61,922 bases of DNA from Bacillota bacterium (GTDB lineage Bacteria > Bacillota_A > Clostridia > Lachnospirales > Lachnospiraceae), in NCBI GenBank assembly GCA_023443625.1, contig JAEZTQ010000067.1, positions 1-61,922 of the forward strand, in the 5' to 3' direction. Each line of letters opens with the position of its first letter. The stretch's first letter is position 1. Both the position numbers and the translations under genes were made by a program. Shown piece by piece: positions 51,001 to 59,508 of this stretch. The notes under the pieces were generated by a model. That model saw only the letters and a list, made by a program, of their open reading frames with translations, was not told where the DNA came from and did not search any database.

Positions 51001-52056
51001 GTTATAAATTCAGCACCAACAGTAACACTAACTGCCACACCAACACGAACTGTTAAAAATGGTAAATTCTTTGTTGATATCAAGGTAACTGCTAATGATG
51101 CAGATGGAGATGCAACAACCTTGGAATATGACGGAACAACAGTTGATAACTACTATGCAGTAGGTACACATACTATCCGAGTGCGAGCAAAGGATATAGC
51201 CGGTGTTTATTCGCCATGGTTAGAAAAGAGTTTTACAGTTATAAATTCAGCACCAACAGTAACACTCACGGCTACGCCAACTAGAACTGTTAAGAATGGT
51301 AAATTCTTTGTTGATATCAAGGCAACTGCTAATGATGCAGATGGAGATGCAACAACCTTGGAATATGAAGGAACAACAGCTGATAACTACTATGCAGTAG
51401 GTACACACACCATCCGAGTGAGAGCAAAAGATATAGCTGGTGCTTATTCGTCATGGGTAGAAAAGAGTTTTACAATTGTAAACTCAGCTCCAACGGCTCC
51501 TGTAATTAGTAGAACACCAAATGGAAATAGTGTTGCCCCAGGTACAAAGGTGAGTATTACAGCTAGTAGTACTGATGCAGACAATGATCCAATTACTTAT
51601 ATTTGGGAAGGGCGTAATGCAGAACAACAGGTATATCCATTAGGGAAAAATGTAGTTCGTGTTAAGGCAGTAGATTCCACAGGTGCAGAATCTCCTTGGG
51701 CAGCAATTGTGTTCTTTGTTGCTGATTCCAATGGTAGTGGTGGAATGACCTTGACTGGCCCAGATTCGGTTATTTTAGAAAATGGATTAGAAGGTGCAAC
51801 TATAACAGAATATACTTTTACTGTTCCACCTGTATCTGGACATAGTGGTAGTGACCATGGACGAGTTCGTGGATACAATGTTTTAACAAAGCAGTGGGAT
51901 CAGCTTGATTATGGAACTACAAGCAATGGTATTACATTTAGTAGGGCTCTTGGTGCTGGTGTTTATTCTAAACTAGAATTTTATTATTATACCAACCATA
52001 ACTGTATGTATAACAAATCAAATATCACCTATTCCGTTAACTATCACTTTGAATAA
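48091..52056 (+). CDS. Giant SLH-domain surface protein with Ig-like repeats
   Basis: A 1321-residue secreted protein. After a signal peptide (~residues 1-30), three S-layer homology modules (~31-210, e.g. 'DSIGHWAEDAINNLAKRGVIQGYPDG') should bind it to cell-wall polysaccharide. A Ser/Pro/Asp linker leads to seven beta-sandwich modules of ~90 residues, each opening with 'LP...HTD' and closing 'VYPV', then three near-identical 79-residue modules ('APTVTLTATPTRTVKNGKFF'), a fourth divergent one and a unique C-terminal domain. It lies between two DUF6133 pilin genes in the Tad operon and is probably a cell-surface adhesin or pilus-associated stalk. GGGGG precedes the ATG. Confidence 0.88.
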   Translation: MNYKSKGIINILLVVCILITSFVGSAYATRFVFSDSIGHWAEDAINNLAKRGVIQGYPDGLSHPDEIITRGEFSALLARIMELELKETNTVNIAFEDVVGHFAQKEIEALIDEGIIIKEEYGAKYFPDEPITRLEMIKMLVRAIGKEEHNTDCLCNTGFTDEDDLSEEEREYICAGKHYNIISGYPDGTIRPDGEATRGEAFEILDRHDEIKEIIKQEEATDKIEEDVVDSPYLESDDKPSDNGSPSNGGSSYVPAPKYDYTLPNTAYVGEEIKIIPTSSNVKSVTWTVTKNGIPTEISSVLEGELKAEGGVIKIKSTGSYTFSATALNSRGKAVVCEQTVNIYPVISAQFSLPESAHTDTTVAVDLVTENLKDNSLVWTIKKDGKEIDLETVITGELTGSGGLILFKTNGVYELSATITDELGKEITVSDIISVYPVAEIKMELANITHTDKTITLKTETKNSEEMESVWSLTQNGKEVIIEDFIEGNIRVGESIICFKEKGVYNLSISLIDKTGRVFTETVAITVYPVGSAGFYLPEIFHTDDTIKVEATFGEIGDHIADWFLVKDGKEVELTNFITGNLSNDGGMIQFNQKGEYTLKASFTDDGGRTYNYKQVLKVYPVPSVSYTLPKYVHTDSDISVDVDSTELDGLKIEWLVDNTFGFQDWSTYVEGKLNNNGGTIQFKRAGIYELVARITDETGRVFLFEMGGKTEVLPVLSIGFELPAIAYTDSIIDIRTHGNNNVLPVEWGITKDDKPISESKAFDGSLNAHGGKITFLEKGEYVLTATMSDFLKRSFSHSQNITIKPVIKYNFTMPESIHYGKEFEVETTSENLGNSEVQWKLKKISEPASFRGELTNDGGKISIEDTGEFTLTAIITDSEGRIFTYNDTIIITNTAPTVTLTATPTRTVKNGKFFVDIKATANDADGDATTLEYDGTTTDNYYSVGTHTVKVRAKDIAGAYSPWMEKSFTVINSAPTVTLTATPTRTVKNGKFFVDIKVTANDADGDATTLEYDGTTVDNYYAVGTHTIRVRAKDIAGVYSPWLEKSFTVINSAPTVTLTATPTRTVKNGKFFVDIKATANDADGDATTLEYEGTTADNYYAVGTHTIRVRAKDIAGAYSSWVEKSFTIVNSAPTAPVISRTPNGNSVAPGTKVSITASSTDADNDPITYIWEGRNAEQQVYPLGKNVVRVKAVDSTGAESPWAAIVFFVADSNGSGGMTLTGPDSVILENGLEGATITEYTFTVPPVSGHSGSDHGRVRGYNVLTKQWDQLDYGTTSNGITFSRALGAGVYSKLEFYYYTNHNCMYNKSNITYSVNYHFE
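50770..51480 (+). repeat. Three tandem 237-bp repeats in the SLH-protein gene
   Basis: Copies begin at 50770, 51007 and 51244. They keep frame (79 codons) and differ by scattered, mostly silent changes. Such repeats allow change of stalk length by recombination. Confidence 0.92.
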
Positions 52057-52070
52057 ATGGAGGAATCGCT

Positions 52071-52301
52071 ATGAATAAGATAATGATAAAAACAAAAAAA
52101 ATTTTAGGAAGACAAGCAGTGGCTGTAAAGATTGCAATTAACAATAACCGTGGAGAAGGGTATATTGATACTGCAGTAAAAATCCTTATTGCCGTAGTAT
52201 TAGGAGCATTGCTCCTTGTAGGCCTGTATGCATTATTCGGTGAAGTGGTTATGCCGACATTAGAAGAGAGAATTAAAGAAATGTTTAATTATGCAGGTTA
52301 G
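52071..52301 (+). CDS. DUF6133 pilin-like protein, copy 2
   Basis: A 76-residue paralogue of the product at 47843: a different basic N-terminus ('NKIMIKTKKILGRQAVAVKIAINNNR'-type), then 'GEGYIDTAVKILIAVVLGALLL' and the identical end 'EERIKEMFNYAG'. GGAGG precedes the ATG. The gene overlaps the start of the prepilin peptidase gene by 11 nt, tying it to its processing enzyme. Probably a major pilin of the Tad-like fibre. Confidence 0.82.
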   Translation: MNKIMIKTKKILGRQAVAVKIAINNNRGEGYIDTAVKILIAVVLGALLLVGLYALFGEVVMPTLEERIKEMFNYAG

Positions 52302-52719
52302 TAGCATCCTACAAGGGGTGCTTTTTTCTTCTCTGCTTTTGGCAGCATCTTATACGGATATTAAAAGAAGGGAAATTCCAGACACGGTCTGCGTAATCCT
52401 TGTATTAACAGGATTTCAAAAATTTAGTTTTCAAAATCTATTAGGAATATTTGTTGCCTTGCCATTTCTTATAGCAGCAATGTTGAAAGAAAATAGTATT
52501 GGAGGTGGGGATATTAAATTAACTGCCTCCGTAGGTTTTGTCCTTGGATTTTGGAAAGGAATCTATGGATTAATAATAGGACTTACCTTGTTGATATTTT
52601 TTTATATCATATTAAGAGTTTCATCAATCATCAGAAAAAAGCAAGTGGCAAAGAATCTATCTATGCCACTTGCTCCCTTTTTAGGGATAGGTTTTATAGT
52701 GATGTATTTTATAAATTAG
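52291..52719 (+). CDS. A24 family prepilin peptidase (TadV/CpaA-like)
   Basis: A 142-residue polytopic membrane aspartic protease. Catalytic Asp motifs are 'ASYTDIKRREIPD' (first Asp) and 'IGGGDIKLTASVG' (the GxGD motif). It is the short form without the cytoplasmic methylase domain, as in Tad systems. The substrates should be the G-EGYID-type proteins encoded next to it (47843, 52071, 57834). The start overlaps the pilin gene by 11 nt. Confidence 0.92.
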   Translation: MQVSSILQGVLFSSLLLAASYTDIKRREIPDTVCVILVLTGFQKFSFQNLLGIFVALPFLIAAMLKENSIGGGDIKLTASVGFVLGFWKGIYGLIIGLTLLIFFYIILRVSSIIRKKQVAKNLSMPLAPFLGIGFIVMYFIN

Positions 52720-52731
52720 GAGGAATTTACT

Positions 52732-53574
52732 ATGAGTTTTTTAAAGAATAGAACAGTAGTTGGAGTGATTTGTATCGTATTGTCACTCCTTATATGTTTT
52801 GGTATTACACCATTATTTAATAAAGGAATCAGTCAAAAGACAGAAATTGTCCGTGTGACAAAGGAGATAAAATCAGGTGATGAGATTACAAAGGATATGG
52901 TCCAAATAGTAGAAGTAGGTGGATTTAATCTGCCTGAGAATGTAGTTCGTACTAAAGAAACAGTGATTGGAAAGTTTGCAACTACAGATTTAGGAATTGG
53001 AGATTATATTTTAAGTACAAAGTTATCAGAGATACCAGCAGCTGAAAATGCCTATTTATATAATCTAGATGGAAGTAAACAAGCAATGTCCATAACCATT
53101 AAGACCTTCGCCAATGGCCTTTCGGGAAAGCTACAAAGTGGAGATATTGTATCTGTTATTGCACCTGATTATAAAAAGCAAGGTGCAACAGTTATCCCAG
53201 CAGAGCTTAAATATGTAGAGGCGATTTCTGTAACAGCCTCATCAGGATATGATGCTAATACAAATGAACAAGGAATAGAAGATGAAAGAGAACTTCCATC
53301 AACGGTAACCCTCCTTGTAACACCTGAACAAGCTAATATTCTGGCAGAATTAGAGGCAGATTCTAAATCTCACTTATCACTTGTATATCGTGGAAGTCCA
53401 GAGAATACAAAGAAGTTTATTGATATGCAAGAGGAAATCATAGAAGCTCTCTATTATCCAGTATCAGAAGATCAAACGGAAGAGGTATCTGAAGAAGAAA
53501 TAATAGATGAGGTAATAGATAATTTAAACACATTCTCTGAAGGAGTAGAAGAAACAGGAAGTGAGGGAGAGTAA
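52732..53574 (+). CDS. cpaB: CpaB/RcpC-like Flp pilus assembly protein (SAF domain)
   Basis: A 280-residue protein with an N-terminal membrane anchor (~residues 8-28) and a SAF domain ('VTKEIKSGDEITKDMVQIVEVGG', 'GKFATTDLGIGDYILSTKL'), followed by the RcpC-type region 'LSGKLQSGDIVSVIAPDYKKQG' and 'STVTLLVTPEQANILAELE'. The tail is strongly acidic. In Tad systems CpaB acts at the envelope during pilus assembly. AGGAGG precedes the ATG, and 2 nt separate it from the CpaE-like gene. Confidence 0.88.
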   Translation: MSFLKNRTVVGVICIVLSLLICFGITPLFNKGISQKTEIVRVTKEIKSGDEITKDMVQIVEVGGFNLPENVVRTKETVIGKFATTDLGIGDYILSTKLSEIPAAENAYLYNLDGSKQAMSITIKTFANGLSGKLQSGDIVSVIAPDYKKQGATVIPAELKYVEAISVTASSGYDANTNEQGIEDERELPSTVTLLVTPEQANILAELEADSKSHLSLVYRGSPENTKKFIDMQEEIIEALYYPVSEDQTEEVSEEEIIDEVIDNLNTFSEGVEETGSEGE

Positions 53575-53576
53575 AG

Positions 53577-54389
53577 ATGTTAAACTTTAAGAAAAACAGT
53601 ATTTTTACTCGTGGTTCAAGGGATGAAAATATTAAAGAAGAAATCTTACATGGTGGTGTTTTAGCTGTTTGGGGGAGTCCCGGGAGTGGAAAAACAACAG
53701 TAGCCACAAAGATTGCAAAATATCTTGCTGATAAGAAAAAGAATGTAGTGCTGGTATTGTGCGATATGACAGCACCAATGCTCTCATGCATCTGCCCGCC
53801 ACAAGAACTTGAATGCGAAAAATCATTGGGAAGTATCCTTGCTGCAACCCATGTAACAGAGCCACTTGTAAAACACAATATGATAACCCATAAAAAGCTG
53901 TCATACCTTACTATTCTTGGTATGTTAAAGGGAGAAAATGAATATACCTATCCACCATATTCAGAAGTGCAAGCAAGAGAGCTAATTGATAGCCTTCGTG
54001 AAATAGCACCATTTATTATTATAGATTGTGGCAGTTATATCGCAAATGATATTCTATCTGCTGTTTCTCTAATGGAGTCTGATTCTGTATTAAGACTTGC
54101 CAATTGTGATTTAAAAAGTATCAGCTATTTATCAAGTCAATTGCCTCTTCTCCGTGATGGGAAGTGGGATGCAGATAAGCAGTATAAAATAGCTTCAAAC
54201 ATTAAGCCACAGCAAGGGGTAGACCATATGAGTCAAGCACTTGGAAGTGTAGCCTTTAAACTTTCACATTCACAGGAACTTGCGGAACAATACCTAGCTG
54301 GAAACCTATTTGAAGAATTATCCATGAAGGACAGCAAGGCATTTCGTAAAGAAATTGAGAAGATAACAAGGGAGGTGTTTGGGTGTTAG
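53577..54389 (+). CDS. CpaE/TadZ-like ParA-family ATPase
   Basis: A 270-residue P-loop ATPase: Walker A 'VWGSPGSGKTTVATKIA' near residue 30, 'VVLVLCDMTAPMLSC' (switch-type Asp), and 'IIIDCGSY' (Walker B). In pilus operons this class (CpaE/TadZ) localises the assembly machine at the membrane. There is no N-terminal receiver-like domain as in Caulobacter CpaE, so it is a short form. It overlaps the cpaF gene by 7 nt, and the order CpaB-CpaE-CpaF-TadB-TadC is the classical Tad order. Confidence 0.82.
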   Translation: MLNFKKNSIFTRGSRDENIKEEILHGGVLAVWGSPGSGKTTVATKIAKYLADKKKNVVLVLCDMTAPMLSCICPPQELECEKSLGSILAATHVTEPLVKHNMITHKKLSYLTILGMLKGENEYTYPPYSEVQARELIDSLREIAPFIIIDCGSYIANDILSAVSLMESDSVLRLANCDLKSISYLSSQLPLLRDGKWDADKQYKIASNIKPQQGVDHMSQALGSVAFKLSHSQELAEQYLAGNLFEELSMKDSKAFRKEIEKITREVFGC

Positions 54390-56017
54390 GAAAGAAAAGA
54401 AATAGTTCTGTGTTTCTAAAGACAAAAGAGCAACAGAAAGTAGCATTTATAGATGAAAAGGCAACAAAAGAAGAAACTATGAATCACACATCTACTACTG
54501 AAGAATTAAATGTAGCAAATAAAAGCAATTCAGAAAAGAAAGTAAGATTAAGTGTTTCTGATAGAGCAACTGAAATGTTGGAATCTAAAGGAATAGAGGG
54601 GAAAACAGAAAAGGTACAAGAATCACAAGAAGTTCATGAAATCCAAAGGGAGTTAGGTTCTGAAAATAGAACTCACTCCCTGTTTTTTACCCCTGAAACA
54701 GAGGGTAAGGACTTTTCTACTGTTCTAAAGGACGTACAAGAATATATTTCAAGCAATTATTCTATTCTTATTACTGATGGAACAATGAAGGATTCTAAAG
54801 AACAGATGAAACGATATATCTCTAAATATGTTCAGGATAGCAGAATCTCAGTAAAAGGTATGAATGGCAATAAATTAATTGATGCACTTTATACTGAAAT
54901 GGCTGAGTATGGCTTTTTAACAAAATATATTTATGGAGAAGGTATTGAAGAAATAGACATTAACTCTTGGAAGGATATCGAAGTCCAGTATTCTGATGGA
55001 AGAAATGAAAAGCTTAAAGAACATTTTGACTCTCCTGAACATGCAATTAATGTAATAAGAAGGATGCTCCATGTTTCTGGAATGGTACTTGATAATGCTA
55101 GTCCAGCTGTACTTGGTCATCTTACAAAAAATATTCGTATTGCAGTGCTTAAAACTCCCTTAGTGGATGAAGATGTTGGAATTTCAGCCTCTATCCGTAT
55201 TGTAAATCCTCAAAGTATGAAAAAAGAGGACTTTGTAGATGGTGGTACAGCAACAAATCCTATGCTTGAATTTTTATCAGAATGTATTCGCTATGGTATT
55301 TCTGTCTGTGTGGCAGGAGCAACAAGCTCTGGTAAAACAACAATTGCTGGATGGTTACTAACTACCATTCCTGATAATAAGCGAATATTTACCATAGAAA
55401 ATGGATCACGTGAGCTTGCCTTGGTTCGTGAAAAAGAAGGAAAAGTAACTAATTCTGTTATTCATACCATAACACGTGATAGCGAGAATGAAAGGCAAAG
55501 AGTAGATCAGATTACTTTGCTGGATATGTCCTTGCGTTTTAATCCAGATATTATTGTAGTAGGAGAAATGCGTGGAGCAGAGGCCAATGCAGCACAAGAA
55601 GCAGCGAGGACAGGGGTAGCTGTTCTTACTACCATCCATTCAAACTCCTGTGAGGCAACCTATCGTAGAATGGTATCCCTTTGCAAACGAGCAGTAGATA
55701 TGTCAGATGAAACATTGATGGGATATGTAACAGAAGCTTATCCTATTGTCGTGTTTTGTAAGCAGCTAGAAAATAAGGAAAGAAAGATGATGGAGATAAT
55801 GGAGTGTGAAATCCTATCAGATGGCACAAGAAACTATCGCCCGTTATATCAATATGTGATTACTGAAAATCGTATGGAGGATGGGAAATTTATAATTAAT
55901 GGTTACCATAAGCAGACTGGTAGCATTTCAGATAGCCTTAGTAAAAGATTCTTGGAAAATGGAATGCCAATTGACATCATAGAAAAATTGAAAACAATGG
56001 AGGTGAAAACTCTATGA
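54383..56017 (+). CDS. cpaF: CpaF/TadA-type secretion ATPase
   Basis: A 544-residue hexameric ATPase powering Tad pilus assembly. A variable N-terminal ~110 residues are charged and probably disordered. The core has 'GEGIEEIDINSWKDIEV', Walker A 'AGATSSGKTTIAGWLL', Asp box 'TIENGSRELALV', Walker B 'FNPDIIVVGEMRGAEANAAQEAARTG' region and His box 'VLTTIHSNSCEATYRRM'. The start is GTG 54383, inside the previous gene, with GGGAGG upstream; the end overlaps tadB by 4 nt. Confidence 0.92.
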   Translation: MLGKKRNSSVFLKTKEQQKVAFIDEKATKEETMNHTSTTEELNVANKSNSEKKVRLSVSDRATEMLESKGIEGKTEKVQESQEVHEIQRELGSENRTHSLFFTPETEGKDFSTVLKDVQEYISSNYSILITDGTMKDSKEQMKRYISKYVQDSRISVKGMNGNKLIDALYTEMAEYGFLTKYIYGEGIEEIDINSWKDIEVQYSDGRNEKLKEHFDSPEHAINVIRRMLHVSGMVLDNASPAVLGHLTKNIRIAVLKTPLVDEDVGISASIRIVNPQSMKKEDFVDGGTATNPMLEFLSECIRYGISVCVAGATSSGKTTIAGWLLTTIPDNKRIFTIENGSRELALVREKEGKVTNSVIHTITRDSENERQRVDQITLLDMSLRFNPDIIVVGEMRGAEANAAQEAARTGVAVLTTIHSNSCEATYRRMVSLCKRAVDMSDETLMGYVTEAYPIVVFCKQLENKERKMMEIMECEILSDGTRNYRPLYQYVITENRMEDGKFIINGYHKQTGSISDSLSKRFLENGMPIDIIEKLKTMEVKTL

Positions 56018-56943
56018 GTACCATCTTGTTGATTGCCTGTATCGGAATGATTGCAGGTTTTTTTATTTTATTTGGAATTTCACCCATGGAGTTCACAGAA
56101 AATATATTTATAAAGCTGATGAGTAAGCCAAGGAGCATAAAGGATGAGATTAATGAGACTACAAAGCGAAAGAAGGTATCTTTTTTAAGACGAGAAATCA
56201 TGGAAGTGCAAGAGATTTTAAAAGTAACAGGGAGAGAAAAGAAATTTCCAATGCTTTGTGCCTTATCCCTGTTATTGTTTGCTATGGGAGGATCTATTGC
56301 CATCATGCTTAATAACTTTTTCTTGGTTCCAGTCATGGCAATAGGCTTTATGTTTCTGCCATTTTGGTATATAAGACTTACTCAAAGTTATTTTAAAAGG
56401 GATATTGCTGCAGAGTTAGAAACAGCACTGAGTATTATAACAACTGCTTATTTAAGAAATGAAGATATACTTACAGCAGTCGAAGAAAATATGAACTACT
56501 TAAATCCACCAGTTCTGTCTGTATTTAAGGGTTTTGTTTCGAGGGTAAAGCTGATAAACCCAGATATTATAGGAGCTTTGCAAGCTATGAAAGAACAGAT
56601 TGATAATGCTGTGTTTCGTGAATGGTGTGATGCGTTAATCGCTTGTCAGCTTGATAGGAGTTTAAAGACAACCCTAACACCCATTGTAAGTAAGCTATCG
56701 GATATGCGCGTAGTAAATGGAGAGCTTGAAAATATGGTCTTTGAACCAAGAAAAGAATTTATTACTATGGTCATATTGGTCATTGGAAATATACCTCTTT
56801 TGTATTTTCTAAACAAAGACTGGTACCACACTTTAATGCATTCAGCTTTAGGACAGATTATTCTTTCTATTTGTGCTATGGCTATTTTTATATCTACAGC
56901 TTTCGTAATCAAATTAACTAGGCCAATTGAGTATAGGAGGTAG
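56014..56943 (+). CDS. tadB: TadB-like inner-membrane platform protein
   Basis: A 309-residue type II/IV secretion-system F-domain protein with an N-terminal helix, a second pair of helices near residues 75-120 and two at the C-terminus ('FITMVILVIGNIPLLYFL', 'IILSICAMAIFISTAFVIKL'). The cytoplasmic domain between carries 'AELETALSIITTAYLRNEDILTAVEENM'. It forms the membrane platform with the TadC-like protein encoded 6 nt downstream. ATG overlaps the cpaF stop (ATGA). Confidence 0.85.
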   Translation: MSTILLIACIGMIAGFFILFGISPMEFTENIFIKLMSKPRSIKDEINETTKRKKVSFLRREIMEVQEILKVTGREKKFPMLCALSLLLFAMGGSIAIMLNNFFLVPVMAIGFMFLPFWYIRLTQSYFKRDIAAELETALSIITTAYLRNEDILTAVEENMNYLNPPVLSVFKGFVSRVKLINPDIIGALQAMKEQIDNAVFREWCDALIACQLDRSLKTTLTPIVSKLSDMRVVNGELENMVFEPRKEFITMVILVIGNIPLLYFLNKDWYHTLMHSALGQIILSICAMAIFISTAFVIKLTRPIEYRR

Positions 56944-56949
56944 CCGAAT

Positions 56950-57822
56950 ATGACAATTTTAATCTTTATATTTGGTATACTGCTTGCCATTGGACTGTTT
57001 CTAATTTCTGCTGATTTGCTGAAACTGCCAAGCATTGCAACACAAAAGGCTATGTTATCTGCTGGTAAACAGGGAAAAGAAAAAGCCAAAACTGTAGATG
57101 CACTTCTTATGGGATGGGCAGTGAGGCTTGCTAGATATATTCCAATGGATGAGTATAAAAAAAGCAGAATGAAAAATACATTAAATGCTGCTGGAATGAA
57201 TTTTACTCCTGAAGAGTTTATTTCATCAGCAATATTAAAGTCGGGAATAATTGCAATTCTAATTATCCCTTGCCTTATGATACTTCCACTCATTGCACCG
57301 ATACTTATGTTTTTAAGCATTATCATATATTTTAAAGAAATTCGTAAAGCAGATGAGATATTAAAGATAAAGAAAGAAAAAATTGAAGTAGAACTGCCAA
57401 GATTTGTAGCAACCATTACTCAGGAGTTAAAGGCAAGTAGGGATGTTTTATCTATGATAGAGAACTATAAGAAAAATGCAGGAGAGGAATTTGCTGATGA
57501 GCTGGATATCCTAACAGCAGATATGCGTTCCTCTTCTTATGAGGCAGCACTTACAAGGTTTGAGGCAAGGATTAATTCACCGATGCTATCGGATATAACG
57601 AGAGGCTTAATTGGGGTATTGCGTGGAGATGATGGATCCATGTATTTTCAAATGCTATCTCATGATATGAAACAGCTTGAACTTCAACGATTAAAAGCAC
57701 AGGCGATGAAAATACCACCTAAGATTAGAGTGTTCTCTTTTGTAATGCTCATGTGTTTCTTGATGACATATATGGCCATCATTGTATATGAGATTATACA
57801 TTCCCTTAGTGGAATGTTCTAG
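56950..57822 (+). CDS. tadC: TadC-like inner-membrane platform protein
   Basis: A 290-residue T2SSF-family protein: an N-terminal helix ('ILIFIFGILLAIGLFLISADLL'), a central hydrophobic pair (~residues 95-130), the cytoplasmic domain 'ELPRFVATITQELKASRDVLSMIENY', and a C-terminal helix ('VFSFVMLMCFLMTYMAIIVY'). It is the second platform subunit of the Tad machine. AGGAGG lies 9 nt before the ATG. Confidence 0.86.
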   Translation: MTILIFIFGILLAIGLFLISADLLKLPSIATQKAMLSAGKQGKEKAKTVDALLMGWAVRLARYIPMDEYKKSRMKNTLNAAGMNFTPEEFISSAILKSGIIAILIIPCLMILPLIAPILMFLSIIIYFKEIRKADEILKIKKEKIEVELPRFVATITQELKASRDVLSMIENYKKNAGEEFADELDILTADMRSSSYEAALTRFEARINSPMLSDITRGLIGVLRGDDGSMYFQMLSHDMKQLELQRLKAQAMKIPPKIRVFSFVMLMCFLMTYMAIIVYEIIHSLSGMF

Positions 57823-57833
57823 GAGGTGTCTAT

Positions 57834-58229
57834 GTGTTAAAAATCTTAAAATCCAAGCAAGGAGAGGGATATATAGATGTTGCAATTCTTGTGCTTTGCG
57901 CCATGCTTGTTATTGCTCTTGCAGTGAGAGTATTTCCGGCTTATATCATAAAACAACAGGTAGATACCTTTGCTACAGAGCTTGTAAGGGAAGCAGAAAT
58001 TGCAGGAAGGGTAGGAACAGAAACTTCTAACAGGGAACTTTTACTTCGAGAAAAGACAGGTATTACACCAACAGTTAAATGGTCGAAGATAGGAAGAATT
58101 CAGTTAAATGAAGAGATAAGTATTACTGTTACCTTTGAAACAAATATAGGTTTGTTTGGAGGATTTGGTTCCTTTCCTGTTACTTTAAGAGCTGATGCCG
58201 CTGGAAAATCAGAAGTATATTGGAAGTAG
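57834..58229 (+). CDS. DUF4320 / TadE-like pseudopilin
   Basis: A 131-residue protein starting at GTG 57834 (AGGAGG 7 nt upstream). 'SKQGEGYIDVAILVLCAMLVIALAVRVF' carries the same Gly-Glu-Gly-Tyr-Ile-Asp processing motif as the DUF6133 pilins, directly before one membrane helix. An extracytoplasmic ~95-residue beta-rich domain follows. This matches DUF4320, a TadE-like minor pilin. Its tail overlaps the next gene's ribosome site. Confidence 0.83.
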   Translation: MLKILKSKQGEGYIDVAILVLCAMLVIALAVRVFPAYIIKQQVDTFATELVREAEIAGRVGTETSNRELLLREKTGITPTVKWSKIGRIQLNEEISITVTFETNIGLFGGFGSFPVTLRADAAGKSEVYWK

Positions 58230-58237
58230 GTGAAATC

Positions 58238-58783
58238 TTGCATAAAATAAAAAGAATATTAACCGATAAAAAAGGTAGTTCCTTTCCGCTTATTGTTGCA
58301 GTGACTTTGTGTCTTGTAATGATTTTTACAGGAGTATCAGAATACTTTAGGCTCATGATTATAGCACAGGGTGTGCGTGATGCTGTTCAAGATGCAGTTA
58401 TTTCTACTGTAAATGATAACTATGATGATGTTTATCATGGAGTTCGTGAAGGTTATTCAGGAGGATATCAGCCTATGGCAGATGACTTTGAAGAATCCCT
58501 TGATTATGGAGCAATTTATGATAGACTAGATACAATTCTTGGATTAAGTAGGAAAAGTGGATATCATGTTAAGATCACATCAGAAGGAAAAATAGAGTTT
58601 AAAATATGGAATTTAGAAGTAGATATAAGGAATGCTCCATTAGCTTCTGGGGATAGATCAGATTCAAGATTTGAGGCGGATAGCAGTATAATGCTTGAAG
58701 TACCAGTATCCTTTGGAGGCAGACTTCTTCCAAGTATGAAGATAAAAATAAAGACAAGTGCTGGTTATATACCTAAATTTTAA
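58238..58783 (+). CDS. TadE/TadF-like minor pilin candidate
   Basis: A 181-residue protein. I use TTG 58238 because AGGTGA (58228-58233) is spaced for it; TTG 58220 would overlap the previous gene. 'DKKGSSFPLIVAVTLCLVMIFTGVSEYF' is a short basic leader, a Gly and one membrane helix, as in Tad minor pilins, though without the E-G-Y-I-D text. The C-terminal ~140 residues are an extracytoplasmic domain. It probably joins the pilus tip or base. No named family recognised. Confidence 0.72.
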   Translation: MHKIKRILTDKKGSSFPLIVAVTLCLVMIFTGVSEYFRLMIIAQGVRDAVQDAVISTVNDNYDDVYHGVREGYSGGYQPMADDFEESLDYGAIYDRLDTILGLSRKSGYHVKITSEGKIEFKIWNLEVDIRNAPLASGDRSDSRFEADSSIMLEVPVSFGGRLLPSMKIKIKTSAGYIPKF

Positions 58784-58878
58784 AGGATTTGAAGAATTTA
58801 ATAGACTTTCAATAAATCTTGTGGTAGTTTGTAGCTTGAAAGAAACAGATAATTAAGATTAAAAGGAGGCAGAAACCT

Positions 58879-59445
58879 ATGATCAATATAAATGATAAAA
58901 CCAAAAGAAGACTAATTGTGGCGAGTGGTTTAATAATTAGTGTAATACTTATAGTTCTAATAAGTGCTCAGTTTAAGAAAGAACCCATAGAGGATGCAGT
59001 ACTGCCAAATCAAAGCATAGAAACAAATGACATCATAGTAGAAAAACCTGTAATTACAGAAAAAGAAGATGAAATTATAGTACCAGAGATTAAGATTCCA
59101 AAGGATGAAACGATAGATAATGGTGCGATAGATACAGGCACTGAGCAAACCATTCAAGGAAATGTAGAAAAACCGAAAGAGCCTACAGAGGAACAGCTTA
59201 CAGATTCAACACAGAAACCAAATGGTGAGAGAGTAGAAACACCACCTGAACCTGTAGAACATGATAAAGTAGAGAAACCTACGGAAACACCGAAAAGCAA
59301 TGATGAACCACAAGGTGGGGATACTAATAATCAAGGAAAAACCTACTTGCCTGGATTCGGGTGGATAGAGAATAGTGGAGAAAATCAAGGAACTGTAGCT
59401 GAAGATATGTATGAGAATGGAAATAAGATAGGAAATATGGATTAA
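58879..59445 (+). CDS. DUF6550-like anchored low-complexity protein
   Basis: A 188-residue protein with a basic start and one membrane helix (~residues 11-28), then a long Pro/Glu/Thr/Lys-rich, probably disordered, extracellular region and a short end 'YLPGFGWIENSG'. This agrees with DUF6550 by recall. It may be a wall-spanning spacer for the pilus or transfer apparatus. AGGAGG precedes the ATG. A terminator follows at 59461. Confidence 0.72.
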   Translation: MININDKTKRRLIVASGLIISVILIVLISAQFKKEPIEDAVLPNQSIETNDIIVEKPVITEKEDEIIVPEIKIPKDETIDNGAIDTGTEQTIQGNVEKPKEPTEEQLTDSTQKPNGERVETPPEPVEHDKVEKPTETPKSNDEPQGGDTNNQGKTYLPGFGWIENSGENQGTVAEDMYENGNKIGNMD

Positions 59446-59460
59446 TATAACTAGCAATGA

Positions 59461-59487
59461 AAAACACTGCAGAGATGTAGTGTTTTT
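59461..59487 (+). terminator. Intrinsic terminator / attenuator in the pilus operon
   Basis: AAAACACT (59461-59468) pairs with AGTGTTTT (59479-59486), and the T run continues the right arm. It separates the pilus genes from the next secreted-protein genes by ~20 nt. Confidence 0.75.
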
Positions 59488-59508
59488 TATTTGCGGAAAG
59501 GAGAGCAG

